Notes: a model not told the origin generated them from the letters alone. A stretch of 64,000 bases of DNA from Albula goreensis (GCA_022829145.1 CM040747.1:30220936-30284935), one strand, 5' to 3'. Counted from the first letter of the stretch, positions 39,229 to 53,070 are shown. Program-made: numbers and translations.

Positions 39229-41199
39229 ATTTAACGAAATTCTGTCTTTAGGAGGGAGGAGCCTCGCTAAGTTAATGGCCTCAGCTCATGGCTGAGTGTT
39301 TCATCGATGTGTGCTTGCTTTATTTGTTCATTCTGGTGTTGTTAGGTTGCTCCATCCAGTTGAGTCCTTGAGTCAATTTTTCCAGTGATTTGGAAAACAA
39401 CTAAATCGATTCACTCCTGTTAGCCATGAGTTATTTTGCTAGGATGTCAGCAAGCATAATCAGTTAGTCACTTTTAGTGCCGGGGTGCCAGAGCATTCCT
39501 AGAAGGTGATGATAAAGGTTACCAAGTTATGAAAATTTATAGTTGGTGGATATCAGGTCAAAGTTATGTGCTTGAAATGTTAACTGTACAATTTATTTGG
39601 GACAATAAAATCTTGATGTTACCACCGTGGCATGTCACAGTGAAATGGGAAGTTCACTGGAATCTTCCTCAATGTTGTGGAAATATTTTGTGTTTGTTTG
39701 GATGTACGTTTGCTTACCTGACTTCTCACCTCACTCAGACCCACAGTGCATGAGGTGCATCATTAGAGACTGCCCTTTGACATTACAGTGCTTCCATATA
39801 ATAGAATGTCTGCCCACCATTCAGATGAGGGCACGTGGAATCAAATAACTGATGGTCACACAGCGTTCCCATGGTGATGGACGTGAAGCATTGGCCACTC
39901 ACTGATGTAGACCCAGATTCAGAGGCAGTTGGGACTGCATTAAATCTGTTTTGTGCTTGCTGTAGTCATTTTTTTGCGGTTTAGCAGCTTGTCTCTGTTG
40001 GGAGATGGTAGCTTGTGAATTAGCATTTCTTTCGAGTCTTTTACATAGATTAGTAAACTGGTCAGTGTCTGTCAAATCTGTGCCTCCATCTTTGATTTAA
40101 ATGAGGGCAGTGCATTGGCAGATTAAGAATGCCAGTGTATGGTTACCAATTAAAAACAATGATTTGCTATCCAATGAAAAGGCAGGGCACATTCTGCTGT
40201 TGTAATACAGCCAATAGGAGATGATCTGTGGCCAGCTTTCAGTTGTTGCCATTCTCAAAAAAGGTAATCTTTAAGCCTGTAAAGATAGATAAAGCTCATT
40301 GCAAGCACTGACCTGTTAAACTGTCAACATGTGAATAGGTCTATTGGACTAGTAAACTCAACACTGTAGGATGTAGGTTAGAAAAAAAGTTAATTTGCCC
40401 TGCTTAATGTAAAGCCTGTGAGGCTCGCTGGATGCAGCACTGTACATTTGGTGAAATTGATAAATATTGCATTTGACGATGACTGTCCTTACCTGTGTAC
40501 TGAAATGTTGTGTTATTTATCTGGATGTATCTTATGTACATTGTAAGTATAAAAGAGTTGTGTGCCCTTGTTTTTAATATGAAAATTACCAGCAATGTAA
40601 CCTACCTCCACTTAAAAACAGTAGCCATACAGTGCCATCTATATGTAGTATTACAACAGTGTTTTCAACAAATAATTTTAATTGTCTTGGTTTGTCTTCT
40701 GGTTTTGAGTTCAACATGGAAATATGAAATGGAAGAGCACAATATGGTGTTTTTATTTATTCAGGTTTCCTAAGCAATGATGTGTGTATTCTTTGTTTAG
40801 ACCTCATGGTAAAAATAACAAATGACTGATGTATTTGCGCTTGATTTGTGTCAATATAATTAAGCTCTTCCCAGAAACACGCCTATAGCAAACCGGGAAA
40901 TGTGTGCATGCGTGTTGTTCTGATGCATACCCAATTTTCGTATGTACACAGCCTAACGCTTTATAAGAGGTAGAGAAAACAAAGCATTACACAGTTTAAT
41001 GGATGTAGCTTGAGAGGATGTTGGTAGCTATTTCAACATTACTGCATATCAATTAGGTGATTAAATGAATAACAACAGGTGAGTAACAGATTAGGTGAAT
41101 AACAACAGTGAATAACTCATTCAGGCTTATTCATTCAATCTACTGCACAAAAAATGTTAATCGTTCCAAGTCTAGCCACAAAGTGAAGGCACCTGTCTA
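39229..41199. other. Noncoding spacer
   Basis: About 2 kb with no supportable gene or family repeat. Short frames near 39,529-39,848 and 40,510-40,773 are taken as chance. Confidence 0.4.
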
Positions 41200-41200
41200 T

Positions 41201-41227
<27 letters not shown>
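41200..41227 (+). repeat. (CA)n microsatellite, about 28 bp
   Basis: A short uninterrupted AC run ending in ACAGAC. Confidence 0.9.
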
Positions 41228-41231
<4 letters not shown>

Positions 41232-41429
41232 AAGAATAAGTAGATTTCTGCTGGCAGGCATTCAGCCAGCTTTTGAAGGAGTGCCCTTAAGTGAAGGATT
41301 CCCTCAACACAAGCTAATTCAGATCCCTGAACCCCTCTCTGCTGTGAAGACCCCAGACTGGCATTGTTTCTTAAAAAGCACTCTCTCTGTCTCTCCTTCC
41401 CTCTCCCCTGGTTGGATAAAAGAGCCCCA

Positions 41430-41920
41430 CTGATTGTCACCTCGGGGGTCGGCGAGCCGTGTACGCCGGATTTGGCGGCAGCTTGTTTTTATTACCTCTG
41501 TGTGAACCTGCTTGTGATCGGTGCGCGCGAGGCCCCAGCCGTAGAGGAACAGCCCCGTTTTTCATCTCAGTCCTCTGACCGACCCATAACCCCAGAATAT
41601 GCATGGCAGAAGGGCATTTTGCAGTTAATTATGTCGGCTTCTATCATTCACCGATCCCCGATTCTCCGGAAGGGATGATCAATGCTCCAGTGAGGTGGTA
41701 CCCAGCTCCTTGTGAGCGGCTCTTTCTCAGTGGGCTAGAAGCAATGGAGCTGGAGGATGTCCCCTTTTCAAGCAGGAAGTTTGACTATAAACTTGCCTAC
41801 TGTAATCGGGCATTTAATAATATATGTGGAATGAGGAAAGACACAGAGACAGTGAGAAAGTTGAGTACATTGATAGGATGGGCACATACAGCACAGCAAA
41901 CTGTGGCAACCACCTTATAA
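41430..41920 (+). other. CpG-containing patch with a 105-codon open frame
   Basis: 41,440-41,700 is visibly richer in G+C and CpG than its surroundings (GGTCGGCGAGCCG, GCGCGCGAGG). A frame opens with MAEGHFAVNYVGFYHSP at 41,603 and runs to 41,920, but the second half is AT-rich with ordinary composition. I recognise no domain. The patch also holds ATATGCATGG (octamer-like) and CAGTTAATTATG (homeodomain-like), so a conserved regulatory element is as likely as an exon. No good splice donor closes the frame. Confidence 0.25.
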
Positions 41921-44900
41921 AAGAGGATGCCATAGTTTCCATCCACTTTTATAAAGTTTGGTGAAATGTAGCAACGTTTAACTAAATTTCATCATACTAA
42001 ATATGTATATGATCTAAATGGATAATGTATCATTAATCAGTGCATTATGGGCCATTAATCCAGGTTATGGATTATTAATCCAGGTAAATACCACGGAGAC
42101 AGACATCTGTTTCATATCTATCTAGTTTATGTCTGTGTGTTGCTGCAAAGGGTTACGTGTTCTCACATTTCAGGTGATAACAGAGCAGTACCTCTTGTCA
42201 GCAGGTTTCACAGTTAGATCCTCATTTAGTTGCAGTTCTTCCTTGAAGGTACATAGTTCATTTTTAGGCCATTTTATTTATTTCTTTTTATTTCCATCTA
42301 TCTCTATTGAAGAGTGAAGCAGGTAAGCCGCACACATCAATAAAGACGAACCTAAGCGAAGAGGCTTTCTTTTGTATTTAAAAAAGACCCACTGCTTAAT
42401 TATTTAGCTGCTGATTCTTGGGAAAAGTCTGCAGTGTGCAACTGCATGGCTTGACACATCCATGTCTGTGTAGCTTTCTTTCACAAATGTGACTTGCACT
42501 GGCAAAATTAGGAAATCATTTTTTTATTAAAGTGAAGAGTTCCAGCTTTAAACTTCCAGAACATTTGCTGAGATCATCAAGTTTTATGGAGGGTTATTGC
42601 AACCACAAAAACCATCCCAATACTCAAAGTTTTAAATCTGTCTTATCAGGGCAGTGTGTCAGCTACAGTACAAACTGCTCAGATAAATAAGGTATACATC
42701 AAACTCACTGTCTTCAACCTCAAGCTGAATTAACTCAAAGATTGCATTGAAAAAAATTTGAATAAAAGGACATGGATAATTATGTTTACATTTAAACGTA
42801 TGCTCAGAACTCAAGCCACCAAATTACAGTTAATTTCTGTCAATTTAAGTCCAAGCTTGTTTAAAGGACCATTGGTCAGTATTTTCATTATAGGGTACAT
42901 TGGCCTTTCTACTGCAAGAAATCATATATTCATATTTAATTTAGTTTGTAAATCCTTAGAAATGCTTGGCAGTACTGGAAACCACAAAATCAAAATGTAT
43001 CTTCTGTACTTTCCTGTATGTTCTGTATTTTACCACAGTATTTTCTCCTTTGGAACGTTTTCTTTAGGATGGGCCAAGTTTTCAAACATATCATAGAATG
43101 CAGCAAGTAGTACTTTTTATTAGGTCTGGTTACTAGCATGTCACCAAAAGTCCAATACTGAGACCATGTGTTTTCAACAGCAAGGATCTCAGTACAATGG
43201 CATAGTTTTGGGGTCCCAAGAGAGTTAATGAAAATATCACTTGGGAAAATCAGTTTCACTTATGGAAATGAAATTAAAACCATTAAAACAGGACCACAGA
43301 ATGTAACTGAGATTACAATCATCTCATTTGATTCCTGTAGACTCAAAATTTCATTCAACCATCAACTATTTCATGGCAGCCATTTTGTGTCGTAACACTC
43401 ACTGCTCATCAGGTGAAGTTAAGGTCAGTACCCAGTGGAGCAGGGATTTATGGGCTTTTGGTTTGAGGATCTGTGGGGACTTCACAGAACCTTGCTACAT
43501 TAGGCCATAGGCTTTGTGAAACTTCCATCCACAGTTCAAAAAGAGGAGAAGAAGAGACATACGGCTGATGCCCTTTCTGTAACAGATTTTAATGAAGGGG
43601 TGGAATTTTTTCATCCATCCAGTTAAATAATCACTGGTTTTGCAGTTATTTTCAACAGGGTTAGTGTTTGCCATTCAGTACTGAAAAATGTGAAAGTCAT
43701 ACACACATCCTAATGAATTGGGGTGCTGAGCCAGTGGATCCAGGATAACTAGAAAACGGTAAAGCTCGGCACTCCCATGAGCCCTGATGCACACCTTCAT
43801 TGTGTAGAAGAGACACCGTTTCCATCCCTGGGGACCTGCATCAGAAGACGGCCACCTCCCAAAGATCCCAAGGGATTTAACCGTTGCTTGTTTCACACAA
43901 TGAGTGTGTGCAATGGAGCTCATGAATGTTTCAAGCTTCTGGATAAGAATATCTGCTATAAGTGTAGAAATGTACAACTGCTTAAACTGACTCCCACCAG
44001 CCCTGTGCAAACTACCTTCCAGGTCAGTGGAGTTCATAATCTATATAATGTATGAATTATACTATCCGTAGAATGTTATAGGTGTAAGAATCCAGAGGTG
44101 TGGCTGAAAAAAGGAAAACTTTCAAATGCATTTGTTTGTTCACTGTAAGTCTTATGATCCAATTAATTAATATACTTGGTGTGACATTATAAAAAGTGTA
44201 AATTATGTGTCACATCGTTTTTGAGTCATTTGCAACATGTAGTCACATGCTGTCAGAATAATTATAGGATATACCAAGCGGGAGAGATACACTTGCTGTT
44301 GAAAAGCTGTTTTGTAATCTTGTCAAGTGCATAAGCTGAAAATTATCTTCTCCCTTTTTATTCTCTGTAAAACTTGGACATACAAAACAATACTCAAATA
44401 TATAATAATTGTCTTTGTTCTTTGCTTTGAAATTGAGCAGTACATAAAAATGGGGGAATGGGGAATGGAATAACCAATCTCAGCAATCTCTCAACAAACT
44501 GAATATGAAAACAGTATACACAAGAATAAAACAGCAACCCAAAGCACTAACACTATCCAGCAAGCAAAGGACCATATTGTGCCTCTACATGTTTATGGCA
44601 CAACATGTGTTGTCTCCTCTGGACACGCTTCTCATTGGACAGATTTCCATCAGGAGAAAGGAAATGGGTCTTACTGTATGCAACTACATCATCTCCATTT
44701 TGGTAGTTAGGGTTGTGTTATCCATTATGGCTCATTATCCAAATTTGTGTAATGAAAAAAGACACTTTGTCAGGTAATGGTTTTGGTTTGTGGCGATTGA
44801 CATTGTCTTTTGGCTCCTGCTTAGCTGTGATAACTTAAGCTTTTCTTTGTATCTGTTCATGTCTCTGGAGGGTTGGCATAGAGATGACACACGCTATCCA

Positions 44901-47900
44901 GTGCAAGGGTTTTTGTGCCATTTTATTGATGGGTCTATGGTTCCTTGTATGTTCCATTCAGTTCAACATTTTTTTGTCCAGAACATGCAGGGGAAGTGTC
45001 ACTGCAGTCACCGTCTCTGTTTTCACCGAACTGTGTGTTTTTTTTTAACTCCTGTCACTAGATCCAAAAGAGGAGTGACTTGTCTTACATTGTGATTCTT
45101 GGTGTGGGCTTTTGAGACTTCAGAGAGGCCTGTATGTCAACTGTGGAACAAAAATACGAGCTTAGAAAGGGTAGAAGGTTCACACTTGCATCAACCTTCA
45201 TCAAAGCTATGCCGGCAGTTAATTCTACCTACAACACCCTGCTGCCCATTGATCTGCATACAATCCATATCATATGGGCAATATCAAAGACTAATCTCCT
45301 TTGCTAGGGGGAACATGAATAGGTTTGACCCCTCCCACCCTTTCCCCTTCTTGCCGTGCGTGCAGCAGGGTAGTGGAGTGGTGCAGATTAATTGATTAGG
45401 TCTTAGCACTAAGACTCCAGTGCTAAAGAGCTGAATCAGCAAAATGAAATGGTCGCTGTTCTTGGGGAAGGTTATCAAGACCGGGGGAGAAAAACAAAGG
45501 AATCTCCCTCTGGATCTATCTCTCTTGTTCCTTCCTTTTTTTCCCCTTTTTTCCTCTTCCACACAGTGCAGCTGTTGCCCGATTCATCCTGTGAGATCCC
45601 TTTGCCTGCTGCCCGTCAGAGTGCCGCTACCCTCATTGTGATTCCAGTCACCGCCGCCTGCAGTCGTAGCAGGACGTAATGATTTGAATCATACGTGACC
45701 TCTGAAGTACAGTACAATCGAACGGTGTCGTTTATCATGCTGTAAAACAGAAAAGGCTCCATTTTCACAGTCCGGATTTGTGGCGTAACGAAGGGAAAGA
45801 CTGCATTGTCCCGGATAATTGATGCATGGTTTTTATTTGAAAACCCAGATTTGCGTGATATTTGTGTTCCGGGCAAAGTTCATTTTATAGCAGTTTGGAA
45901 TGCAGCGCTTGCTGTCTTCATGACTATCACATTTTGCTTGTGTTAAAATTGAAACCACACAGTCTCGTCTCAGCAGCAAATACTGAAGGTAATACATCAT
46001 GTTTTGAGTTTGGGCCAATAATGTAGAGCCCAAAAATGCTGGTGATATTTTGGCTCGTACCCCAACATAGTTAGCATCATCAAGTTAATTTGTCTCAATT
46101 GTTGGAGTTCATGTTGGAGAATGCTGGTATGTCCATGACCTCTCTTGTCAAAAGGCTGTATTTTCAGAGATCTATCAGTCTAATCTCTTGAATGGCCAGG
46201 TGAACAGAGACAGCAGTGTTTTGATTAATGACAGCATCAGTGTTGATGGATGTTGTCTGGACTCAGCGGGGCAAGAGGTCCCAATAGTACAGGTGTATCA
46301 CTGTTGTTGTACCCTTCACCAGCAGTTGTGTTGTTTTGTGTTGTAAAATTGATGAACACGTCTATTCAAACAATTTCACAAAATGAGTTTATTTAAAATT
46401 CCTAAAAACGAAGTGTTAATGTTAAATGTTGGTGATTAACATTTATGGTGGACATGCTGAAATCTAAAGTTAAATAACTGCATTTCACCGTTACCGTGAA
46501 TAAACTGAAAATTACATGACAGATATGTATTTGAGTATGGCTATGGTATTGCAGACATTGGGCTTTCATTTTGGGCAGGTACATAGGAACCATTGCATCC
46601 CCACTTTTTAGTTGAAATCATATCTCTTATCTTTGAACCAATAAAATAACCCCAGAAACTGTGTTAAGGATTGCCCCCTCCCCCCGTTTACATTTTCTCA
46701 ATGCTCCTGCTTCTTGAACATTTTTGAAAGAAAAGATTAAAACTCAAGATTAAAATAAACAACATTTTGTCTTTGTCTGATCTTAGACTCATACCCTTCA
46801 TGTCATCTGCTGTATGTGTGATTTGAACATGGTCATATTTAACTCTCATTTTCCTCATGGGATATTTCCTCAGCCTGTGGATATTATCCAGCAGTTTTAC
46901 AATGCAGGCATAGCTAATTCGATCTCTGATACATGTGCAGTAACATAATCTCTCTGGAAATGTATACTTTAAGGAAAACACCTTAAGTTTCCTTTGTTTG
47001 TTCAGCCTGATGTACTTCAGTGTGTGGGGTCCTGGGTATGTCACAAAGAGATTTTTGGATGGCCTTTCCACTTTTTATACTGTCAAAAGTTGGCTGATGC
47101 TTTGTTGAGATACACAAGAGTACCCTTCTGTTAAAATCATCCAAAGTACCTGAAAAATCATTTACATTGTCCTGAATGTTTTTTTCTGTAGTTGAGGTTT
47201 TGTATTTAAAATGTCAGTTTTGACCCTGTGTGTAAAATGCAAGGAATTGCGGAACATAAGGTTTAATTTAAAACAAATAGGACAAATTGGCTCAATTACT
47301 TCCCGTTATTTCTGTTCTGTTTAAATTAGTAAATGAGCGAGGTTGTTCTTTTCTCATTGCTGTTTTTCCATGAAAGGCTTGTCCTTGGATGAACCCTGCA
47401 TTGCTCTGTGTGTTGTTTCCTTCCAAAATGTGCACCTTGTTAACTGAGACCAAGCGAGAACACAACAATCTATGTATTGAAATGCAGCTGTGGAGAGAGA
47501 CTCAAAGCTGTCTTCCATCTAAAAATGGTAAATTGTTTTTTTTGGTTTGAGTGAATACAACCCAGATATTCAATAGGAAAAAAGGATTTACTCCAAAATA
47601 CTAATGTTATGGCTGTTATATTGCACATATCCAATACATGCACCATTTTATAAGCCCTTAAACTCCAAGCTTTTAATTTTTTTTAAAAGCAAGGGGGTAG
47701 AAACGTAAATCAGTTAAAGCAGTCTACAGTTCTGTTACTTAAATTACTGGTACTTAATTAGTTCCATTTCTGCCCTGTGTCCCCCCCACACACACACACA
47801 AAAAGAGAGAGCAATGAGGTGGATATGACAAAGAGACAAGCAGGGATACTGTGGGGATCTGCGCCATAGTAAAAAACGACCCTCACAGTGCGTCTAACAG

Positions 47901-48689
47901 GAACACCGAGAACATTTCTCACCGTTACAGTAATTCACTCAGACATAACTTTGGCCAGAGAAATCCCATCTCCTCCTTTGCTTATGGAGTTCACATTTAT
48001 TTATTCACCAGATGAGCAGAGAACAGAGAGCCCCTGCAGTACTGCTTACAAGGCTTTGAAGTAAATGGAGTTTTTATGGGATATTCTTGGGGAGGTGCAT
48101 TCGGGAATCTTTTAGGGTTTTAACAGGGAACGATATTTGTGGCCCGTTACTTTGCTCAGTTTCGCTGTGTGGGATGCTTGGGTTTTATGGAGATGTGCTG
48201 AATGTGGTTCACCATCAAATCGGCTTGGTGGTAGATGTGAAAAAACGATCTCGGTGAGAAGGGTCCATATTGCTTATTGGCTGGTTTATAAAGGTGATTC
48301 TGCTTGTTGAAGCACAGAACATAGAATCTGGGATATAGTTTGTGGGATTTCATTAAGTTAGGTATCACTTTACAAAATCGTGTCCTTGTTTTTTCCTCGT
48401 TAATCAAATATACAGTTTTTCTACATGAAGGTATTCCACAACTTAAAGCACAGAATCAACCAAGAAGAGGGCTCATGAATTGACAAACGGTGTTCTTTAT
48501 AAAACCCACCTAAACAAAATTCCCCCCTTGGGTTATTTTCTCCATCATGGGAATAAACATACAGTTTTTCAGCATAAAATGTGCATGTAAATGAAAGATA
48601 AAAAGGGCAGTGCTGGTGTTCCTTTAAAGCATGGGATGGGAAGCCCCCACCCCCCACCCCCCCAGAGGGTCAGAATGTATGCAGGTTTT
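41921..48689. other. Noncoding DNA
   Basis: About 6.8 kb without a supportable gene. The longest frames (43,675-44,037 minus, 120 codons; 46,688-47,071 minus, 127 codons; 42,758-43,096 plus, 112 codons) have no recognisable domain, no flanking splice pattern and AT-driven composition. A short C/CA run lies at about 47,780-47,800. A C-rich run occurs at about 48,645-48,663. Confidence 0.45.
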
Positions 48690-48912
48690 TGTTTCCAGCA
48701 AGCTCAAATAACCAATTAGCTACATACACCTGCACCAGTTCACTCTTCAATCTGACTGGTGGAAAAAGTGCAGGGACATGAGAATAGTCTTCAGGTGTCA
48801 ATCATTAGCTCATTAAGAAATGCCAGTTCATGCTAATTTTTGGGCAATTTTTATAATTAGGAATATAAAGTAAATACAGAAAAGAAAGATACAACCCGTG
48901 TTGCCCACCCCT
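48690..48912 (+). repeat. Possible dispersed repeat (low confidence)
   Basis: Landmarks in order are CCAATTAGCTACATACACCT, GCACCAGTTCACTCTTCAAT, TTCATGCTAATTTTTGGGC and the end TTGCCCACCCCTG. This resembles an AT-rich dispersed repeat with a TTGCCCACCCCTG end that I associate with fish genomes, but I cannot name it. No coding capacity. Confidence 0.3.
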
Positions 48913-51342
48913 GCCTTTTATCATGTGGCTTTGGCACTTTTGCTGCTGGTTACTCTATAAATCCAATTATTACACTGTAATTACACAGTAATTATTGTAT
49001 GACCTGTTTATCACTTTTTCTGGTGGCAGATTGGTTTGCATTTCTGTCCTTCATTGTTCATTGCAATCTCTAGTCATCCCAGCTAACATGCAAAGTTGCA
49101 CAATGTTATAGTAAAGGTACGTCAACGTTTTTTGCCGCTCACTTTATACCCCCCCAAACCACAACCTTCCATCAAAGTTATAAATAGAACTTTATCACAC
49201 CTGTTCTGTTTTCAAAGGAAAAGCATTTCAATGCAGTGTTTGTAAGCTGATAAAATCAACAGATTATAATGCTTTCACAACTTTTCTACCACCTGACTTT
49301 GTTAAATAGGGTGTTAACGCCACAAAAATAGCTTTCTGTGTAACTTAGCCATAGAAAAGTGAACTGATTACTGAGAAATTATGTTTATCATGACTGTAAA
49401 AAGACCTGCAGGTTTTTTTCCCCCTCATGAAATTCTTTTCTTTTATGTAAAGTTGTGTAAACACAGGCTGCAAAACAGTATGAGAGAAATTCACAACTTG
49501 GTGTGATTTGACATTAAAACTACTTCCAATTTTCAGAACATAAAAAAATATAATGCAGAATTTTTTGAGACATACTCGGTTATGGATGCATTCCGGACAA
49601 ACATATCTATATGTATCCTATCTCTTAACAATCGAATAATATTATATGCACTGCTTTACCTTTCATAAACAGTTGTTTTATGGTGAAAAGGGGCTTGAAA
49701 ACTGCTGAGCTGTAAAGCTCTGTGATTTATTTCCTCATAAAGAAACTTTAAAATGTTAAAAGGAAAGTGCAGCAGAAACTTTTCTTAAATCAGTGTCACT
49801 TTTACTTATATGAACCTGGAGGGAACCTAGGTTCTATCCTAGATAATAGCTGACGTGAAATGCTAAATGAAGTTTATTTATTTATGTTTTTAAAAAGAGG
49901 TAATCTTGTGGGAGCTGGCTGTGCTTCAGCGTATTCCAGTAGTAATTTAACAGATGTCTGCACATACTGTTGCCAAGCAAGGTTTATGGAAATATGCAGA
50001 TGTTAAAAAGAATAGCAATTGTGGCGGAGAGTCGAGGTGTAGCATCGTTGGGGGGAGGGGCTGAAGAAAGAGGATTCGCTGCGGCAGTGAGCTGCACATT
50101 ACAGGTCCTGGGACAGTACAGGGTTGCAAATAAACTTCACACAGTCTGGTTTTACTGTGTGCTGCATATCAGCTACACAAAGAACACGGTTTTTAGTATG
50201 ACACATTGATCTTTTTTAAAGATGGATATTGTCTGGTGTTTTCTGAGGCAGGTTGGGTGAGGTACAGCAACTCCCTACTGGAAAAGGATCTTGGAGCCAT
50301 TGAATTACAAGACAATTACATCTCCCTAACGAGTGCACTTTACTGCTACCCCAGCAGTTTTGGCTAATGTTTTTTTCTTCTGGAGAATAAACTAGAGGTG
50401 CTTAGTCTTGCAAGATTGAACTCTAGAACTGCTTAGAATTTCCATCCCTGTTTTAAATGAATCAGTCTTTCAGAACAAGAGGTGTGGTTTTTCGTATGGA
50501 AACAGTAATTAAATGAATCCATTGCTTGATGAGCAGGGAGGGCCATTTCTATCTCTCAATTTTAGTCCTGCCCTTAATTACTTAATCAGCCCAAGCATAA
50601 ATCTGTTTTGGTTATAGGTACACACATACAGCTATATAGGTTACACACACGCACACACATACGTACATACATACATACGTACATATGTTTATGCAAATGG
50701 GAACTAAGACCTAGTGTTGTTGTGTATAATCTATGGTAGATAGTTGTACAATCTAGGAGCTAGCTAATTGGGCTAGGGAGATTGGTGGACATGAAAGGCT
50801 AAAAGCAGCCTTCTAGGGGAAAATGTTAACACCACTGGCTTCAGTTCTGCCGTGTCAGAGCGACAATCTGCTCTGTGCAGTGGTTTATCATTACATTACA
50901 CTAAAGTGACTTAATCTCAGTTTAGTCAGATGGCATTTTGAATAAACTTGTTAGTCACGGTGCACAACTGACGCTATTAGTTTTCTGTTGATGCATGAAA
51001 CTACAAAAAATATGCAGGATATAATCTTTTAATTATAACCCCCCCCCCAACACATACCATTATTCCACCATAATTAAACTAATTTGCGAATATGATTCCA
51101 ACCTGAAGGAGCCTAATTTTGATATTAACACGTGTAGAAATGAGTGAGGTTCTGTTTTTGGCTGCAGTCTTGTAGTGTTGCGCTGCCTGCCTGTTTTGTT
51201 CACAGGCCTCTTTTTGTATGCATCTCTGCAGAGCAACTCCTGCGTGTGTTTTGATGTTTTTTCGGCTCCCTGCTCGGCTTCCCCCGTGCCATATTGCAAA
51301 AACCGCCTCTCTCATTAATCTCTCACCAAACCTGGACCTCCA
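48913..51342. other. Noncoding spacer with CA/CATA simple sequence
   Basis: No gene supported. 50,643-50,686 is imperfect CACA/CATA/CGTA simple repeat. A 79-codon frame at 49,970-50,209 includes a GC-richer patch (50,030-50,120) but no recognised domain. Confidence 0.45.
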
Positions 51343-51368
51343 CCCCCCCCCCCACCCAACCCCTCCCC
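51343..51368 (-). other. G-quadruplex motif on the minus strand
   Basis: On the plus strand the C-runs are C11, then A, C3, AA, C4, T, C4. The minus strand therefore has four G-runs with loops of 1, 2 and 1 bases, a canonical quadruplex pattern (i-motif on the other strand). Confidence 0.7.
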
Positions 51369-51969
51369 ATTAATCTGCTACACTGTTACCATGGAGACCC
51401 CCTCCTTTGAGAATTTTTTTTCCTCTTCTTCAAATATCTCATTCAGACTGTAGATTGGTATCACACTATTGTTTTAACACTGCCTTTGCGTTTTAAGCCG
51501 AGTGCTCTGCTCTTTTTTTATTATTTCTATTCAGCTAAAAGCACACCATAGGAAATGAGCGCTCTTCACCTCTTTTTTTTCTTTCTACAAATAACATAGG
51601 TGTCATGAAATAACACTAGAATAACAATGACACTGAGGTGTATTCAATATGCTGTTCAGTCGATTGCCTCTTTGTGTGCTGATAGTCTCTTTAGGATCAT
51701 ATTTTATGCTGTAGGGAAATGGTCAGTGCAGAGCCAGCTGTAGAATGGCACTTTGCAAATGCATCAGTTTGTCATTATTCTGGTTTTCATTGGTTTTCAA
51801 GGAAGCCTAATCTTGAGCAAATACATTTTATTTGGTGGGAAAAATGCAGTCTGCATATTTACTTTTATTTCATTAATGTGTAATTTCCCCTTCTTGGAAT
51901 TAGATTTAATTAAATTATTTTAACTGCATTTGGGATTTAACCCACAGGGACTTTGTATTTAATACCAGT

Positions 51970-52345
51970 TTAATAACCTCAAAAAAAAATAATTGGAACA
52001 TTTTTATGAGTTCTGTTTGATTTTCTGAGGAAATATCAGGAATATCAGATCTTCAGCCCAAAGTTATTAGGTAAAATTGAACCCAAATGAACAAATAGCA
52101 CAAAATTGTATTTATTTCTTCATTCATTTATTAAAGAAAGTGATGTAGTACTCATTGCCCCCATGTGACAAATTAACTGCACCCCAGACTCAGTATGTGG
52201 GTTAAATCCTCTTTAGCAGTAATGACTGCAACACTACCTGTGTTTTTCTCAGGGCAATATGGAGGAATTTTGGCCCTCTCCTCCATGCTTCAACTCTTTC
52301 ACATTTGTATAATTGCTTCAGGCCAACCTCAGTATCTTAATATGA
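51970..52345 (-). pseudogene. Tc1/mariner-like transposase C-terminal relic
   Basis: On the minus strand, about 52,230-52,300 reads ERAKIPPYCPEKNTGSVAVI followed by TAKEDLT. This keeps the layout of the Tc1 transposase C-terminus (a W/R-AKIPP block, then about 18 residues to an AAKGG-like block), but with key positions changed. The preceding KQLYKCERVEAW is the corresponding helix, joined by a frameshift. Downstream, GGGGGCAATGAGTACTACAT matches the kind of noncoding tail seen after this gene type. The catalytic DDE core is absent. An inactive 5'-truncated or decayed copy. Confidence 0.6.
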
Positions 52346-52739
52346 ATTAAGACTGTTTGTGTGTCTGTCAGTGTGCATAAAATGTCCAAAAAACCCATCA
52401 AGGAAAAAAATAGAGGGTTAGCTGGTTAAGAACAATGTATCATCTTTCTGTAGCACCCTCTCCTGGCCAGCCAGGTAACTGCAAGTTAATGTGCTGCATT
52501 GGCAATGTTTGAGCAGTGTCATATCTGTGGAGCTGAAATCCATTAAGGCTGGTTGCCGTGTGAACCAGTGGAGTCACTTGTGAAAACTTGGGTTGGGCAG
52601 AGTGTAATTAAATTGAGGAGCGGGAGAAATCCGAAACTTTGTATAAGAACAGAAATGTACAGTCTGGGAACAGGAAGTATTTTTTCAGTTTGCTAAGGAC
52701 CGCCAGGGGTTCCTCCATTGACCTACAGCGGATTTCCTG
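52346..52739. other. Noncoding spacer
   Basis: No gene or recognised repeat. Confidence 0.4.
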
Positions 52740-53070
52740 AGCCCAGTTTGGAAGCCGCTGGGCCCGGTTACAGCCCCGGCAGAGCTAGCAGAAGGAACGC
52801 AGGAGCTATCTGCCATGAACGGGAGCCATCGCTGTAAAAACCGCCTTAATCCCCCACCCTGCTCTGCCTGCCAGTGTTTCCATTGGATTGAAATGCTACT
52901 GGTTAAATTGTAATTAGCTTATCCCCCCAGCTTAGCTTAATGACTTTTACACTATTGTCGAGCCAGTGTTTCGGAGGGTTTAATAAGAGCTAATAGACAG
53001 ATTGATGTAGGGAACCATTTGTTTAATTAACTAACGCTGGGCAGGGGTGAGGGAGGGAGGGAGGGAGGAA
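52740..53070. other. Possible conserved regulatory segment
   Basis: A GC-richer block (52,740-52,860) passes into homeodomain-motif-rich sequence: AAATTGTAATTAGCTTAT, CTTAGCTTAATGAC and TTTGTTTAATTAACTAACG. Then a (GGGA)n run at 53,047-53,068. There is no frame of note, no repeat signature and no splice pattern. The texture is that of vertebrate conserved noncoding elements, but conservation cannot be seen from one sequence. Confidence 0.2.

Noticed and set aside
43675..44037. 120-codon minus-strand frame overlapping a 92-codon plus-strand frame
   Set aside because: Both strands are open over the same stretch, neither shows a known domain, and no repeat-encoded protein could be recognised.
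46688..47071. 127-codon minus-strand frame
   Set aside because: No family resemblance. Basic, low-information text consistent with chance in AT-rich DNA.
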